The notes under the pieces: generated by a model
Database searches by the model: none
What the model was told of the DNA's origin: nothing
Seen by the model: only the letters and a program-made list of their open reading frames with translations
Position numbers and translations under genes: made by a program
Shown: in pieces, positions 45,423 to 53,441 of the stretch
Numbering within the stretch: the first letter of the stretch is position 1
Layout: each line of letters opens with the position of its first letter
NCBI GenBank assembly: GCA_037440065.1
Contig: JBBIUV010000016.1
Location: 124,001-188,000, forward strand
Reading direction: 5' to 3'
DNA: 64,000 bases
From: UBA1563 sp037440065
Lineage (GTDB): Bacteria > Bacteroidota > Ignavibacteria > Ignavibacteriales > Ignavibacteriaceae

Positions 45423-45634
45423 ATAAATTACCGCGAATCTTAATGATTTTCTCTTATCTAGTAAAAAACCATACAAATTTCCTTAAAGGAAAGTCTGGAG
45501 GGAGATGAATCTTAGAAATTTTCCTACAGAAATAATTTCTAACAGAATTTGTTGAAAGTTGTTCAACCTAGACGAATATTCTTTGTAGTTTTTGTCAATT
45601 TTAATATATTTCAAGAGTAAAATATGACTTTTCT

Positions 45635-45719
45635 GCCGGGATGGCGGAATTGGTAGACGCACAGGACTTAAAATCCTGTGTCCCGTTGGGACGTGCCGGT
45701 TCGAGTCCGGCTCTCGGTA
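45635..45719 (+). tRNA. tRNA-Leu (anticodon TAA)
   Basis: 85 bases. Acceptor arms GCCGGGA and TCTCGGT, D arm with AATTGGTAGACGC, anticodon arm ACAGGACTTAAAATCCTGT with TAA centred in the loop, a long variable arm (GTCCCGTTGGGAC) as in class II leucine tRNAs, and the T arm CCGGTTCGAGTCCGG. The acceptor includes G-T wobbles at the ends. CCA is not encoded. Confidence 0.92.
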
Positions 45720-45757
45720 CAAAAAGCTTGAAAAGTCAGTTTCCAAAGTCAAAAGTC

Positions 45758-45811
45758 AAAAGTCAAATTTTTGGTAACTAAAGTTTTGGCTTCTCACCTT
45801 TGACTTTTTTT
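45758..45811 (+). terminator. AT-rich hairpin with T-run after tRNA-Leu
   Basis: AAAAGTCAAA (45758-45767) pairs with TTTGACTTTT (45799-45808), which runs into further Ts. Tandem copies of the AAAGTCA motif precede it (45745-45766), so alternative pairings exist. It is a plausible terminator between the two tRNA genes. Confidence 0.5.
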
Positions 45812-45876
45812 GTTTCTGGTGATTTGGTAAAAAGACAAATTGCTATTTGAATTTTTTCTTTTGAAATTTTGCATTT

Positions 45877-45950
45877 GGGTTCTTAGCTCAGTTGGTTAGA
45901 GCGTCTGCTTGACGTGCAGAAGGTCATAGGTTCGAATCCTATAGAGCCCA
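45877..45950 (+). tRNA. tRNA-Val (anticodon GAC)
   Basis: 74 bases. Acceptor arms GGGTTCT and AGAGCCC, D arm AGCTCAGTTGGTTAGAGC, anticodon arm CTGCTTGACGTGCAG with GAC in the loop, short variable loop AGGTC, and T arm with GGTTCGAATCC. CCA is not encoded. It is 44 bases ahead of thrS and may be on the same transcript. Confidence 0.92.
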
Positions 45951-45994
45951 CAGATTCCCGAGTTTTGTCCGTTTTATTTATTAAATAGAAGATT

Positions 45995-47944
45995 ATGGAA
46001 AATATTACTCTCACTTTCCCCGACGGTAGTTCAAGAGAATTTGCCAAAGGGATTACTGCTTTCGAAGTCGCTAAATCAATTTCAAATAGATTGGCTGACG
46101 AAACTCTTGCCGTAGAAATAAATGGTTCTGTTAAAGAACTTTACACAAAACTTGAATCAAATTCTGCAATCAACTTTATTACGTTTGAAGACAGTAAAGG
46201 GAGGGAAGTATATTGGCATTCAACTTCTCATCTTATGGCCCACGCTGTTCAATCGATTTATCCCGAAGCAAAATTTGGCGTTGGTCCCGCGATTGAGAAC
46301 GGTTTCTACTACGATATTGATATTAACTCCAAGCTTACCGAAGAAGATCTGAAAAAGATTGAAGATAAAATGATGGAACTTTCAAAACAGCAGAATGTAT
46401 TTGAAAGAAAGGAAATTTCAAAAGCGGAAGCATTGAAATTCTTTACTGAAAAAGGAGATCAATATAAGCTTGAAATTATTAGTGAAATTGATGATGCTGC
46501 AGAAGCCATCAGTCTTTATAATGAAGGCAATTTTACTGATCTTTGCACCGGTCCTCATCTTCCGAACGCAGGAAAAATTAAGTATGTAAAGCTTCTCAAT
46601 ATTTCTGGTTCGTATTGGAGAGGAAACGAAAAGAATAAACAGCTTCAAAGAATTTATGGGATTTCTTTTCCCAAGAAAAAATTACTTGAAGAACATCTTA
46701 TCCTTTTGGAAGAAGCAAAAAAAAGAGATCACAGAAAACTAGGTAGGGAGTTAGAACTCTTTTTTATTAGTCCGAAGATTGGTAGCGGATTACCAGTTTG
46801 GCTCCCGAAAGGTGCGGTGCTTCGCGAAACTTTGGAAAAATATTTACGCGAGGAACAAACAAAGCGTGGTTATCTTCCGGTTGTGACTCCGCATATAGGA
46901 AACATCAATCTTTATAAAACGAGCGGACATTATCCTTATTATAAAGAAAGTCAATTTCCTACAATCAAATTTGAAGATAGCGAAGAAGAATATTTATTAA
47001 AACCGATGAACTGTCCCCATCATTTTCAAATTTATGCTGCAAAACCGAGAAGTTACCGCGATCTGCCAATTCGTCTTGCTGAATTTGGAACCGTATATCG
47101 TTATGAACAATCGGGAGAGTTGAATGGGTTAACACGTGTTCGTTGTTTTTCAGTTGATGATTCTCATATGTTTGTTCGTCCAGACCAGTTAAAAGAAGAA
47201 GTCTGTAACGTTATCGAATTGATCCAGGCAGTTTTTACAACGATGGGTTTCAAAGATTTTACAACACAGTTATCTTTCAGAGATTCCAATGTTGAAAAGT
47301 ACGGTGGTGATATAGCTCTTTGGGAAAAAGCGCAGCAGGAAATCAAAGAAGCCGCTGATATCATGAAACTTGATTATTTTGTTGCCGAAGGGGAAGCCGC
47401 TTTCTACGGGCCTAAAATCGATTTTATGGTAAAAGATGCGCTTGGGAGAAAGTGGCAGTTGGGCACCGTTCAGATCGATTATGTTATGCCGGAAAGATTT
47501 CAGTTGGAATATATCGGAACTGACGGACAAAAACACAGGCCGGTAGTTATCCATCGAGCTCCATTCGGTTCTTTGGAAAGATTCATCGGTGTGTTAATCG
47601 AGCATTTTGCGGGTGATTTCCCACTTTGGTTAGCTCCAATCCAGACAGCAGTTGTTCCGATATCCCAAAATTACGTACATTACGCTAGTGAAATTACAAA
47701 AGTTCTCAAAGAACGGGGAATAAGAGCTGAATTTGACGAGAGAAGTGAAAAAGTTGGTTATAAAATTCGTGATTGGGAAACCCAGAAAGTCCCTTACATG
47801 ATAATCGTCGGTGAAAAAGAAGAACAGCAAAAAGTGATTTCAGTTAGAAAACATAAGCAAGGAGATCTAGGAACTTTTCAAATAGAAGATTTTCTAGCTC
47901 AGTTAGAAAAAGAAATTAAAAGTAAAATATCCAATAACAAATAA
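45995..47944 (+). CDS. thrS: Threonyl-tRNA synthetase
   Basis: 649 residues. The TGS domain comes first (residues 1-60, ITLTFPDGSSREFAKGITAFEVAKSIS), followed by the editing (SAD) domain with HSTSHLMAHAV and DLCTGPHLPN. The catalytic core has motif 2 YRYEQSGELNGLTRVRCFSVDD and the zinc ligands, including Cys in LLKPMNCPHHF. The anticodon-binding domain closes the protein (EITKVLKERGIRAEFDERSEKVGYKIRDWE). It charges tRNA-Thr. It heads the translation gene cluster; infC follows 11 bases later. Confidence 0.97.
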   Translation: MENITLTFPDGSSREFAKGITAFEVAKSISNRLADETLAVEINGSVKELYTKLESNSAINFITFEDSKGREVYWHSTSHLMAHAVQSIYPEAKFGVGPAIENGFYYDIDINSKLTEEDLKKIEDKMMELSKQQNVFERKEISKAEALKFFTEKGDQYKLEIISEIDDAAEAISLYNEGNFTDLCTGPHLPNAGKIKYVKLLNISGSYWRGNEKNKQLQRIYGISFPKKKLLEEHLILLEEAKKRDHRKLGRELELFFISPKIGSGLPVWLPKGAVLRETLEKYLREEQTKRGYLPVVTPHIGNINLYKTSGHYPYYKESQFPTIKFEDSEEEYLLKPMNCPHHFQIYAAKPRSYRDLPIRLAEFGTVYRYEQSGELNGLTRVRCFSVDDSHMFVRPDQLKEEVCNVIELIQAVFTTMGFKDFTTQLSFRDSNVEKYGGDIALWEKAQQEIKEAADIMKLDYFVAEGEAAFYGPKIDFMVKDALGRKWQLGTVQIDYVMPERFQLEYIGTDGQKHRPVVIHRAPFGSLERFIGVLIEHFAGDFPLWLAPIQTAVVPISQNYVHYASEITKVLKERGIRAEFDERSEKVGYKIRDWETQKVPYMIIVGEKEEQQKVISVRKHKQGDLGTFQIEDFLAQLEKEIKSKISNNK

Positions 47945-47955
47945 GGAGGTTCTTT

Positions 47956-48495
47956 ATCGCTCAAGCAGAAGAAATTCGTATTAATGAAGAGATCAAGACC
48001 CAAAAAGTTAGAGTAATAGATCAAGACGGAAGCCAACTCGGAGTTTTTTTAATAAAAGACGCAATTCGTGTAGCTGGCGAAAGAGGATTAGACTTAGTTG
48101 AAATAGCTCCCAAAGCTGATCCACCGGTTTGTAAAATTATTGATTTCGGCAAATTCAAATACGAGCAGCAGAAACGCGAAAAAACGCAAAAGAAAAATCA
48201 AGTCGTTTCCGTTTTAAAAGAAATTCGTTTTCATCCGAACACCGATGTTCATGATTTTGAATTTAAAGCAAAGCATGCAATTAATTTTTTGCAGGATGGC
48301 GATAAAGTAAAAGCGGTAGTAATGTTTAAAGGTCGCGAGATGGCGTACACCAAACTCGGTGAAGATCTTCTCAACCGCTTTATTGAAAGAATACAGGATG
48401 TAGCAAAAGTTGAAAGCCCTATCAAAATGGAAGGGCGTTACATGAACTTAATTGTCGTTCCCTTTAAGGGAAAAACTAAAAAACCAACAAAATAA
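47956..48495 (+). CDS. infC: Translation initiation factor IF-3, apparently starting at AUC
   Basis: 179 residues. No ATG, GTG or TTG lies in frame near the expected start; AAGGAGG at 47943-47949 is followed by TTCTTT and ATC at 47956, then codons for AQAEEIRINEEIKTQKVRVIDQ, the normal N-terminal domain. The linker (GKFKYEQQKREKTQKKNQ) and C-terminal domain (VLKEIRFHPNTDVHDFEFKAKHAINFLQDGDKVKAVVMFKGREM) are intact. AUC is inferred as start; non-AUG starts on infC permit IF-3 to repress its own translation. It leads into rpmI and rplT. Confidence 0.88.
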   Translation: MAQAEEIRINEEIKTQKVRVIDQDGSQLGVFLIKDAIRVAGERGLDLVEIAPKADPPVCKIIDFGKFKYEQQKREKTQKKNQVVSVLKEIRFHPNTDVHDFEFKAKHAINFLQDGDKVKAVVMFKGREMAYTKLGEDLLNRFIERIQDVAKVESPIKMEGRYMNLIVVPFKGKTKKPTK

Positions 48496-48504
48496 GGAAC
48501 CCAA

Positions 48505-48696
48505 ATGCCAAAAATGAAAAGCAACCGCGGCGCCCGTAAAAGTTTCAGAGAAACTGCGTCCGGTCATTTTAAGAGAAAGAAGGCTTACAGAAGCCATATT
48601 CTCACTTCAAAAAGCACGAAACGAAAAAGAGGTTTGCGCAAAGCTACTCTTGTCTCCGGCTCTGAAGAAAAACGTGTAATCGCAATGATGCAGTAG
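48505..48696 (+). CDS. rpmI: Ribosomal protein L35
   Basis: 63 residues, normal size. The start PKMKSNRGARKSFRETASGHFKRKKAYRSHILTSKSTKRKR is the family signature and almost the whole protein. AAGGAACCCAA is the ribosome site. It lies 9 bases after infC and 13 before rplT, the usual infC-rpmI-rplT arrangement, in which L20 controls rpmI and rplT translation in other bacteria. Confidence 0.96.
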   Translation: MPKMKSNRGARKSFRETASGHFKRKKAYRSHILTSKSTKRKRGLRKATLVSGSEEKRVIAMMQ

Positions 48697-48709
48697 GAAA
48701 GGAAGAACA

Positions 48710-49057
48710 ATGCCAAGATCAAAAAACAAAGTTGCTTCTAAAGCACGTCGTAAAAAAATTCTCTCGATGGCCAAAGGCTATTGGGGAACGAGAAAAAACG
48801 TCTTCACGGTCGCCAAGAATCATGTTGAAAAAGGACTGCTTCACGCTTACCGCGATAGAAAACTAAAGAAAAGAAATTACCGGAATCTCTGGATCATCAG
48901 AATTAATGCTGCCGCTAGATTAAACGGAACAACCTACTCACAATTGATGCATGCACTTGACCAAAAAGGTGTGGTTATCAATCGAAAAGTACTTGCTAGT
49001 TTAGCTGTGGAAAATGCAAAAGCTTTTGCTGATCTAGTTTCTTTTGCCACTAACTAA
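48710..49057 (+). CDS. rplT: Ribosomal protein L20
   Basis: 115 residues. The basic helical N-terminus (residues 2-25, RSKNKVASKARRKKILSMAKGYWGTRKN) and the globular end with LWIIRINAAARLNGTTYSQLMHALDQKGVVINRKVLASLA match the family from end to end. It binds 23S rRNA early in 50S assembly and is the repressor of its own operon in known cases. GGAAAGGAAGAAC precedes it. Confidence 0.97.
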   Translation: MPRSKNKVASKARRKKILSMAKGYWGTRKNVFTVAKNHVEKGLLHAYRDRKLKKRNYRNLWIIRINAAARLNGTTYSQLMHALDQKGVVINRKVLASLAVENAKAFADLVSFATN

Positions 49058-49063
49058 ATTATG

Positions 49064-49113
49064 AACCCAAGTTTCCTTTATCCGCTAAGCGGGAAGGGTG
49101 ACTTGGGTTTTTT
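49064..49113 (+). terminator. Rho-independent terminator after rplT
   Basis: AACCCAAGT (49064-49072) pairs with ACTTGGGTT (49101-49109), followed by a run of Ts. The loop holds a smaller CCGC/GCGG stem (49082-49092). It ends the thrS-infC-rpmI-rplT unit, though pheS follows only 25 bases later and some readthrough is likely. Confidence 0.8.
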
Positions 49114-49137
49114 CTATTTAAAAGGATTTCACGGGAA

Positions 49138-50148
49138 ATGTTGACCAAAATTCAAACGCTTATTAAAGAATTCATTCAAGCACTTGAAGCTGTAAAAGAT
49201 CAAAAAGAACTTGAAGACCTCCGCATACTTTATCTTAGCCGGAACGGTTCAATTGCATCTCTTTTTGAAGAAATGAAAACTGCATCCAAAGAAAAGAAAC
49301 CGATTCTTGGAAAAGAATTGAATTTACTCCGAAAACTTGCAGAAGAAAAGTTCAATGAAAAAAAATCTCACTTCGATGAACTTCTTACAAAGCAATCCCA
49401 GCAGATCGATCTTTCTTTGCCCGGAAGAAAAGTTGAACTTGGGCATAAACATCTGCTTACCCAAACGCTTGACGAAATAAAATCAATTTTTAAAGGATTA
49501 GGTTTTTCGATCTTCGAAGGACCTGAATTAGAATCAGACTATTATAATTTTGAAGCGTTAAATTTTCCCGCTGATCATCCGGCGCGTGATATGCAGGATA
49601 CCTTTTTTGTAAATAAAGAATTTTTACTTCGTACTCATACCTCACCGGTACAAGTAAGATTAATGGAAAAACTTCAACCGCCGCTTAGAGCAATCATACC
49701 GGGAAAAGTTTACCGTAACGAAGCAATCAGTTCGCGCAGTCATTGCATGTTCCATCAAGTTGAAGGTTTGTGTGTTGATACCGATGTTACTTTTGCCGAA
49801 TTAAAAGGAACGCTTGTTGCCTTTGCAAAACAATTTTACGGCAAAGAATTGAATTACCGTTTCCGTCCAAGCTTTTTCCCTTTTACAGAACCAAGCGCAG
49901 AGATGGACATCACTTGTTTTCTTTGCAAAGGAAAAGGATGTAGAGTTTGTAAACAATCCGGCTGGCTTGAAATCCTTGGCTGTGGAATGGTTGATCCGAA
50001 CGTGTTTGAATACGCGAAATATGATAACGAAAAATATACCGGCTACGCGTTTGGTATGGGAATAGAAAGAACCGCCATGTTAAAATATGGAATTACCGAT
50101 ATTCGTACCTTCTTTGAAAATGATGTACGATTCCTCAAACAGTTTTGA
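49138..50148 (+). CDS. pheS: Phenylalanyl-tRNA synthetase alpha subunit
   Basis: 336 residues. The coiled N-terminal arm (residues 1-90) is followed by the catalytic core: FEGPELESDYYNFEALNFPADHPARDMQDTFFV, LLRTHTSPVQVRLM (motif 1/2 region), and RFRPSFFPFTEPSAEMDITCF. A zinc-knuckle insert (CFLCKGKGCRVC, about residues 261-273) is typical of many bacterial PheS proteins. FGMGIERTAMLKYGITDIRTFFENDVRFLKQF ends the protein. It pairs with PheT as an alpha2-beta2 enzyme. Confidence 0.97.
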   Translation: MLTKIQTLIKEFIQALEAVKDQKELEDLRILYLSRNGSIASLFEEMKTASKEKKPILGKELNLLRKLAEEKFNEKKSHFDELLTKQSQQIDLSLPGRKVELGHKHLLTQTLDEIKSIFKGLGFSIFEGPELESDYYNFEALNFPADHPARDMQDTFFVNKEFLLRTHTSPVQVRLMEKLQPPLRAIIPGKVYRNEAISSRSHCMFHQVEGLCVDTDVTFAELKGTLVAFAKQFYGKELNYRFRPSFFPFTEPSAEMDITCFLCKGKGCRVCKQSGWLEILGCGMVDPNVFEYAKYDNEKYTGYAFGMGIERTAMLKYGITDIRTFFENDVRFLKQF

Positions 50149-50163
50149 TGCGGAGAAAATAAA

Positions 50164-52566
50164 TTGAAAATTTCACTTAATTGGTTAAAAAAATATATTG
50201 ATCTTACAGACATCTCGGTAGATGAAATTGTTTCCAAACTTACTATGTCCGGTTTGGAAGTTGAGGGGGTTGAAAATCAAAACGAAATGTTTAAAAATTT
50301 CATCATCGGATTTGTTGAAGAAAAAGAGAAGCATCCGAATGCCGACAAACTTTCTCTTTGTGTTGTTAACAACGGAACTGAAAAATTAAAAGTAGTTTGC
50401 GGAGCGCCGAACGTAGCTGCTGGACAGAAAGTAGTTTTCGCGCAAATTGGAGCGATTGTTCCTAACAGTGGAATGAAAATCAGCAAAGCTAAAATTCGCG
50501 GTGCTGAATCAAATGGTATGCTCTGTTCGGAATCAGAACTTGGCTTAAGCGAGGATCATTCGGGAATTATTGTGCTCGATCCTTCTTTCAAAGAAGGAAC
50601 TCCCGTTTCTGAAGCTCTTCATCTTAATGATGTGCTTCTTGAAATCGGCGTAACACCAAACCGCGCCGATGCGCTTTCACACATTGGAGTTGCACGAGAT
50701 TTAGCAGCAATCTTTCAGCGTGAATTAAAACTGCCGGAAGTTTCAATCCAAAAATCAGAAAAAAATATGAACGAGTTTGCTTCGATAGAAATTATTGATA
50801 CGGAAAATTGTCCGCGGTATTCTGCCAAAGTTCTTTTAAATGTTGAAATAAAAGAATCACCTGATTGGCTAAAGAGAAGTTTAAAAGCAATCGGACTTAG
50901 ACCGATAAATAACATTGTTGATGTGACAAATTTCGTTCTGCATGAGATCGGTCAGCCGTTGCACGCATTTGATCTTGATAAACTTACGGATAAAAAGATC
51001 GTTGTAAAAAAAGCTGAAAAGGATGCGCTCTTTACAACACTCGATGGCAAAGAAAGAAAATTAAATGAAAACGTGTTGATGATTTGCGACGGTGAAAAAC
51101 CGGTTGCCGTTGCCGGAGTTATGGGAGGAGAAAATTCCGAAGTAACTTCATCGACAAAAAATATTTTAATTGAAAGCGCTTATTTCAATCCAACGAGTGT
51201 TCGCAAAACTTCAAAATATTTGGGATTAACTTCTGATGCCGCCTACCGTTTTGAACGTGGAACCGATCCATCAGTTACTGTCTATGCGGCTGAACGCGCT
51301 GCCAAGCTTATGGCTGAATTAAGCGGCGGGGAAGTGGTTGATGGAATTATCGATGCATATCCGAATAAAATTTCAGAGAAAGAAATTACTCTTCGTTTCA
51401 ATCAAGTTGAAAGAGTTTTGGGTTATACCGTCCCAAATGAAAATATAAAGAATATTTTGTCTTCGCTCGGTTTTACAATTAAAAACTTCAGTGAAAAAAC
51501 GATCACCGTTTCAACTCCAACTTTTCGTCCCGATATTGAACGCGAAATTGATCTGATTGAAGAAATTGCCAGAATAAATAATTACGATACCATTCCTACA
51601 ATCTCGAAAATTGCTATTCCAATAAGTGAAAAGATTGATGAATCTGCTTTTGTTGATGATCTGCGAACGATTGCAATTGGATTGGGATTCAACGAGATTT
51701 TATCTATCCCGATGATTACAGAGAAAGCGGCGGATATTTTTGGTAAACCGGTTGGGCTGCTAAATCCGCAAGGTTCCGAAATGGGTTATCTACGAACTTC
51801 ACTTTTAGCAAGTGCTCTGCCCGTCATCGAAAAAAATATTAATGTTGGTGAAAAGAATTTAAAACTTTTTGAAGTTGGTAAAGTTTTTCTAAAAGTAAAT
51901 GATGACTTGTTCACGTTTTCCGACTTTGTGGAAGAAGAAAGATTTCTCTTCATCTTAACCGGAAAAATTTCAGAAAAAGAATGGTATACGGGCGAAAGAG
52001 ATTTCGATTTTTACGATTTAAAAGCTTCTGTAAATGAATGTTTTCAGAAAAAAACACTTGACAATCTTTTAAATGATTCCTATTATCACAGTGGAAATAA
52101 AATTTTTGATTACTATTTTACCAAAACCGCAGGAATGTCAGTAATAGGTTATGGTGGAAAAGTAAAAAAAGATGTTCTTAAACACTTTGGTATTCATCAG
52201 GACGTTTTTTGTTTTGAAGGTTCAGTTGAACTATTAAAATCACTTACTCCTAAAGCAAAAACTTTTACAGAACTTCTTCGTTTTCCCAAGGTTATGAAAG
52301 ATTTTGCCTTTATCTTTGAGAAAGATGTTCCTATTGAAAATGTTACTTCATTTATTAAGAAACGTAGTAGCAAAATATTAAAGAATGTCCATCCGTTTGA
52401 TGTTTTTGAACATGCATCGATCGGCGCAACAAAAAAGTCGGTTGCCTTTAGTCTAGCGTATTATGATGCAGAGAGAACATTAACCGACGAAGAAGTGGAC
52501 AAAGATTTTCAGTTATTAATTGAACTTGTTAAAAAAGAATTTAATGCAATTTTGCGAGGAAAATAA
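50164..52566 (+). CDS. pheT: Phenylalanyl-tRNA synthetase beta subunit
   Basis: 800 residues from TTG 50164, with GCGGAG nine bases upstream. The order of domains is N-terminal lobe, EMAP/OB tRNA-binding domain (FIIGFVEEKEKHPNADKLSLCVVN), editing B3/B4 domain (IVDVTNFVLHEIGQPLHAFDLDKL), B5 domain (RVLGYTVPNENIKNILSSLGF) and the anticodon FDX-ACB end (FPKVMKDFAFIFEKDVPIENV). It starts 15 bases after pheS. The stop TAA at 52564-52566 touches the TTG of the next gene. Confidence 0.96.
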   Translation: MKISLNWLKKYIDLTDISVDEIVSKLTMSGLEVEGVENQNEMFKNFIIGFVEEKEKHPNADKLSLCVVNNGTEKLKVVCGAPNVAAGQKVVFAQIGAIVPNSGMKISKAKIRGAESNGMLCSESELGLSEDHSGIIVLDPSFKEGTPVSEALHLNDVLLEIGVTPNRADALSHIGVARDLAAIFQRELKLPEVSIQKSEKNMNEFASIEIIDTENCPRYSAKVLLNVEIKESPDWLKRSLKAIGLRPINNIVDVTNFVLHEIGQPLHAFDLDKLTDKKIVVKKAEKDALFTTLDGKERKLNENVLMICDGEKPVAVAGVMGGENSEVTSSTKNILIESAYFNPTSVRKTSKYLGLTSDAAYRFERGTDPSVTVYAAERAAKLMAELSGGEVVDGIIDAYPNKISEKEITLRFNQVERVLGYTVPNENIKNILSSLGFTIKNFSEKTITVSTPTFRPDIEREIDLIEEIARINNYDTIPTISKIAIPISEKIDESAFVDDLRTIAIGLGFNEILSIPMITEKAADIFGKPVGLLNPQGSEMGYLRTSLLASALPVIEKNINVGEKNLKLFEVGKVFLKVNDDLFTFSDFVEEERFLFILTGKISEKEWYTGERDFDFYDLKASVNECFQKKTLDNLLNDSYYHSGNKIFDYYFTKTAGMSVIGYGGKVKKDVLKHFGIHQDVFCFEGSVELLKSLTPKAKTFTELLRFPKVMKDFAFIFEKDVPIENVTSFIKKRSSKILKNVHPFDVFEHASIGATKKSVAFSLAYYDAERTLTDEEVDKDFQLLIELVKKEFNAILRGK

Positions 52567-52881
52567 TTGTCGGAATTATCTAAATACGAAATATTCTTAC
52601 AAGAGCTAAGCTCTGTTGAGGTGCAAGTCTCAGCTTTGAGAGAACTTTATGATGAATTGCAGAACAGAAATAAAGAGCTCGAAAAGAAACTTTCGAGTCT
52701 GCAAAGAGAAAATGAGTATTTAAAATTGCAGTCCGAAAATGGAGATAAAGTTATTGAAGGTGGGGATGACAGAAACAGTGAAACAGTTTTTAGTTCGCTT
52801 AGTACTAAAGAGAGGGAAAATCTTAAATTAAAAATTACTGATGTAATAACAAAAATTAATAATCATTTAACTAGTGCTTAA
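52567..52881 (+). CDS. ZapB-like coiled-coil protein
   Basis: 104 residues from TTG 52567, placed directly at the pheT stop codon, so translation is probably coupled. Residues 12-55 (SSVEVQVSALRELYDELQNRNKELEKKLSSLQRENEYLKL) form a heptad coiled coil. The length and position before zapA recall ZapB-type cell-division accessory proteins, but sequence alone cannot confirm it. A short second helix (ENLKLKITDVITKINNHL) ends the protein. Confidence 0.55.
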   Translation: MSELSKYEIFLQELSSVEVQVSALRELYDELQNRNKELEKKLSSLQRENEYLKLQSENGDKVIEGGDDRNSETVFSSLSTKERENLKLKITDVITKINNHLTSA

Positions 52882-52908
52882 TATTATTGTTGATGGTATC
52901 GGTTCATT

Positions 52909-53205
52909 ATGACAGAGAAAAAGAAGCTTAAAGTAAAAATATTTGATAAAGAATACTCTTTATTAGTTGACAACGAAGAAATTGCAAAGGAACTTGCTGT
53001 ATATGTAAACAATGTTATGGAAGAAACAAAGCAAGAGCTACCCGATCAACCGGCACAGACTATTGCTATTATCGCATCATTGAATATTGCTTACGATTAT
53101 TTCATCGAGAAAAACAAAAACAAAGAATTTCTGATTCAGGCAACAGACAAAGTAAAAAAAATTAAGCTTCTTTTGAATCAATCATCTGATCCTATCCCGT
53201 CTTAA
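52909..53205 (+). CDS. zapA: Cell division protein ZapA
   Basis: 98 residues, the usual size. KLKVKIFDKEYSLLVDNEEIAKELAVYVNNVMEETKQ (residues 5-41) is the globular head and the long C-terminal helix QTIAIIASLNIAYDYFIEKNKNKEFLIQATDKVKKIKLL forms the tetramer coiled coil. It promotes FtsZ bundling at the division site. The position next to a 6S-like RNA matches the zapA-ssrS neighbourhood seen in many bacteria. Confidence 0.87.
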   Translation: MTEKKKLKVKIFDKEYSLLVDNEEIAKELAVYVNNVMEETKQELPDQPAQTIAIIASLNIAYDYFIEKNKNKEFLIQATDKVKKIKLLLNQSSDPIPS

Positions 53206-53213
53206 AATCCATT

Positions 53214-53418
53214 ACCGCTGCCGGTTAATGGTAACAAAAAAGAACCATCTTTGCCAATGGGTTATTGACTTACGATGTGTAAGGCAGGCCTCAGCTCAAG
53301 TAATTGAGCATTTACTCTAACAGGTGAAACAGAGGAAGCAAGAAACATTCGGGCTTTTTCCCACACTGTTTGGATAAGGGTTCTTTCCCTGTTCAACAGT
53401 AGCCGGCAGCGCTTTTAT
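53214..53418 (+). ncRNA. ssrS: Probable 6S RNA
   Basis: A non-coding 205-base segment between zapA and rny. The ends pair over 12 bases: CGCTGCCGGTTA (53216-53227) with TAGCCGGCAGCG (53400-53411). A second arm pairs AAAGAACC (53239-53246) with GGTTCTTT (53379-53386). The middle has a hairpin, GCTCAA/TTGAGC near 53295-53310. The rod-like fold, the size and the position downstream of zapA agree with 6S RNA, which binds RNA polymerase in stationary phase. A T-rich tail (GCGCTTTTATTC) could end it. Confidence 0.65.
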
Positions 53419-53441
53419 TCATCTAATTCTTGAGGTGTAAT

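Noticed and set aside
45483..45752. 89-codon frame on the minus strand with REPDSNRHVPTGHRILSPV
   Set aside because: This is the well-known false protein read antisense through a tRNA-Leu gene; the tRNA at 45635-45719 explains it.
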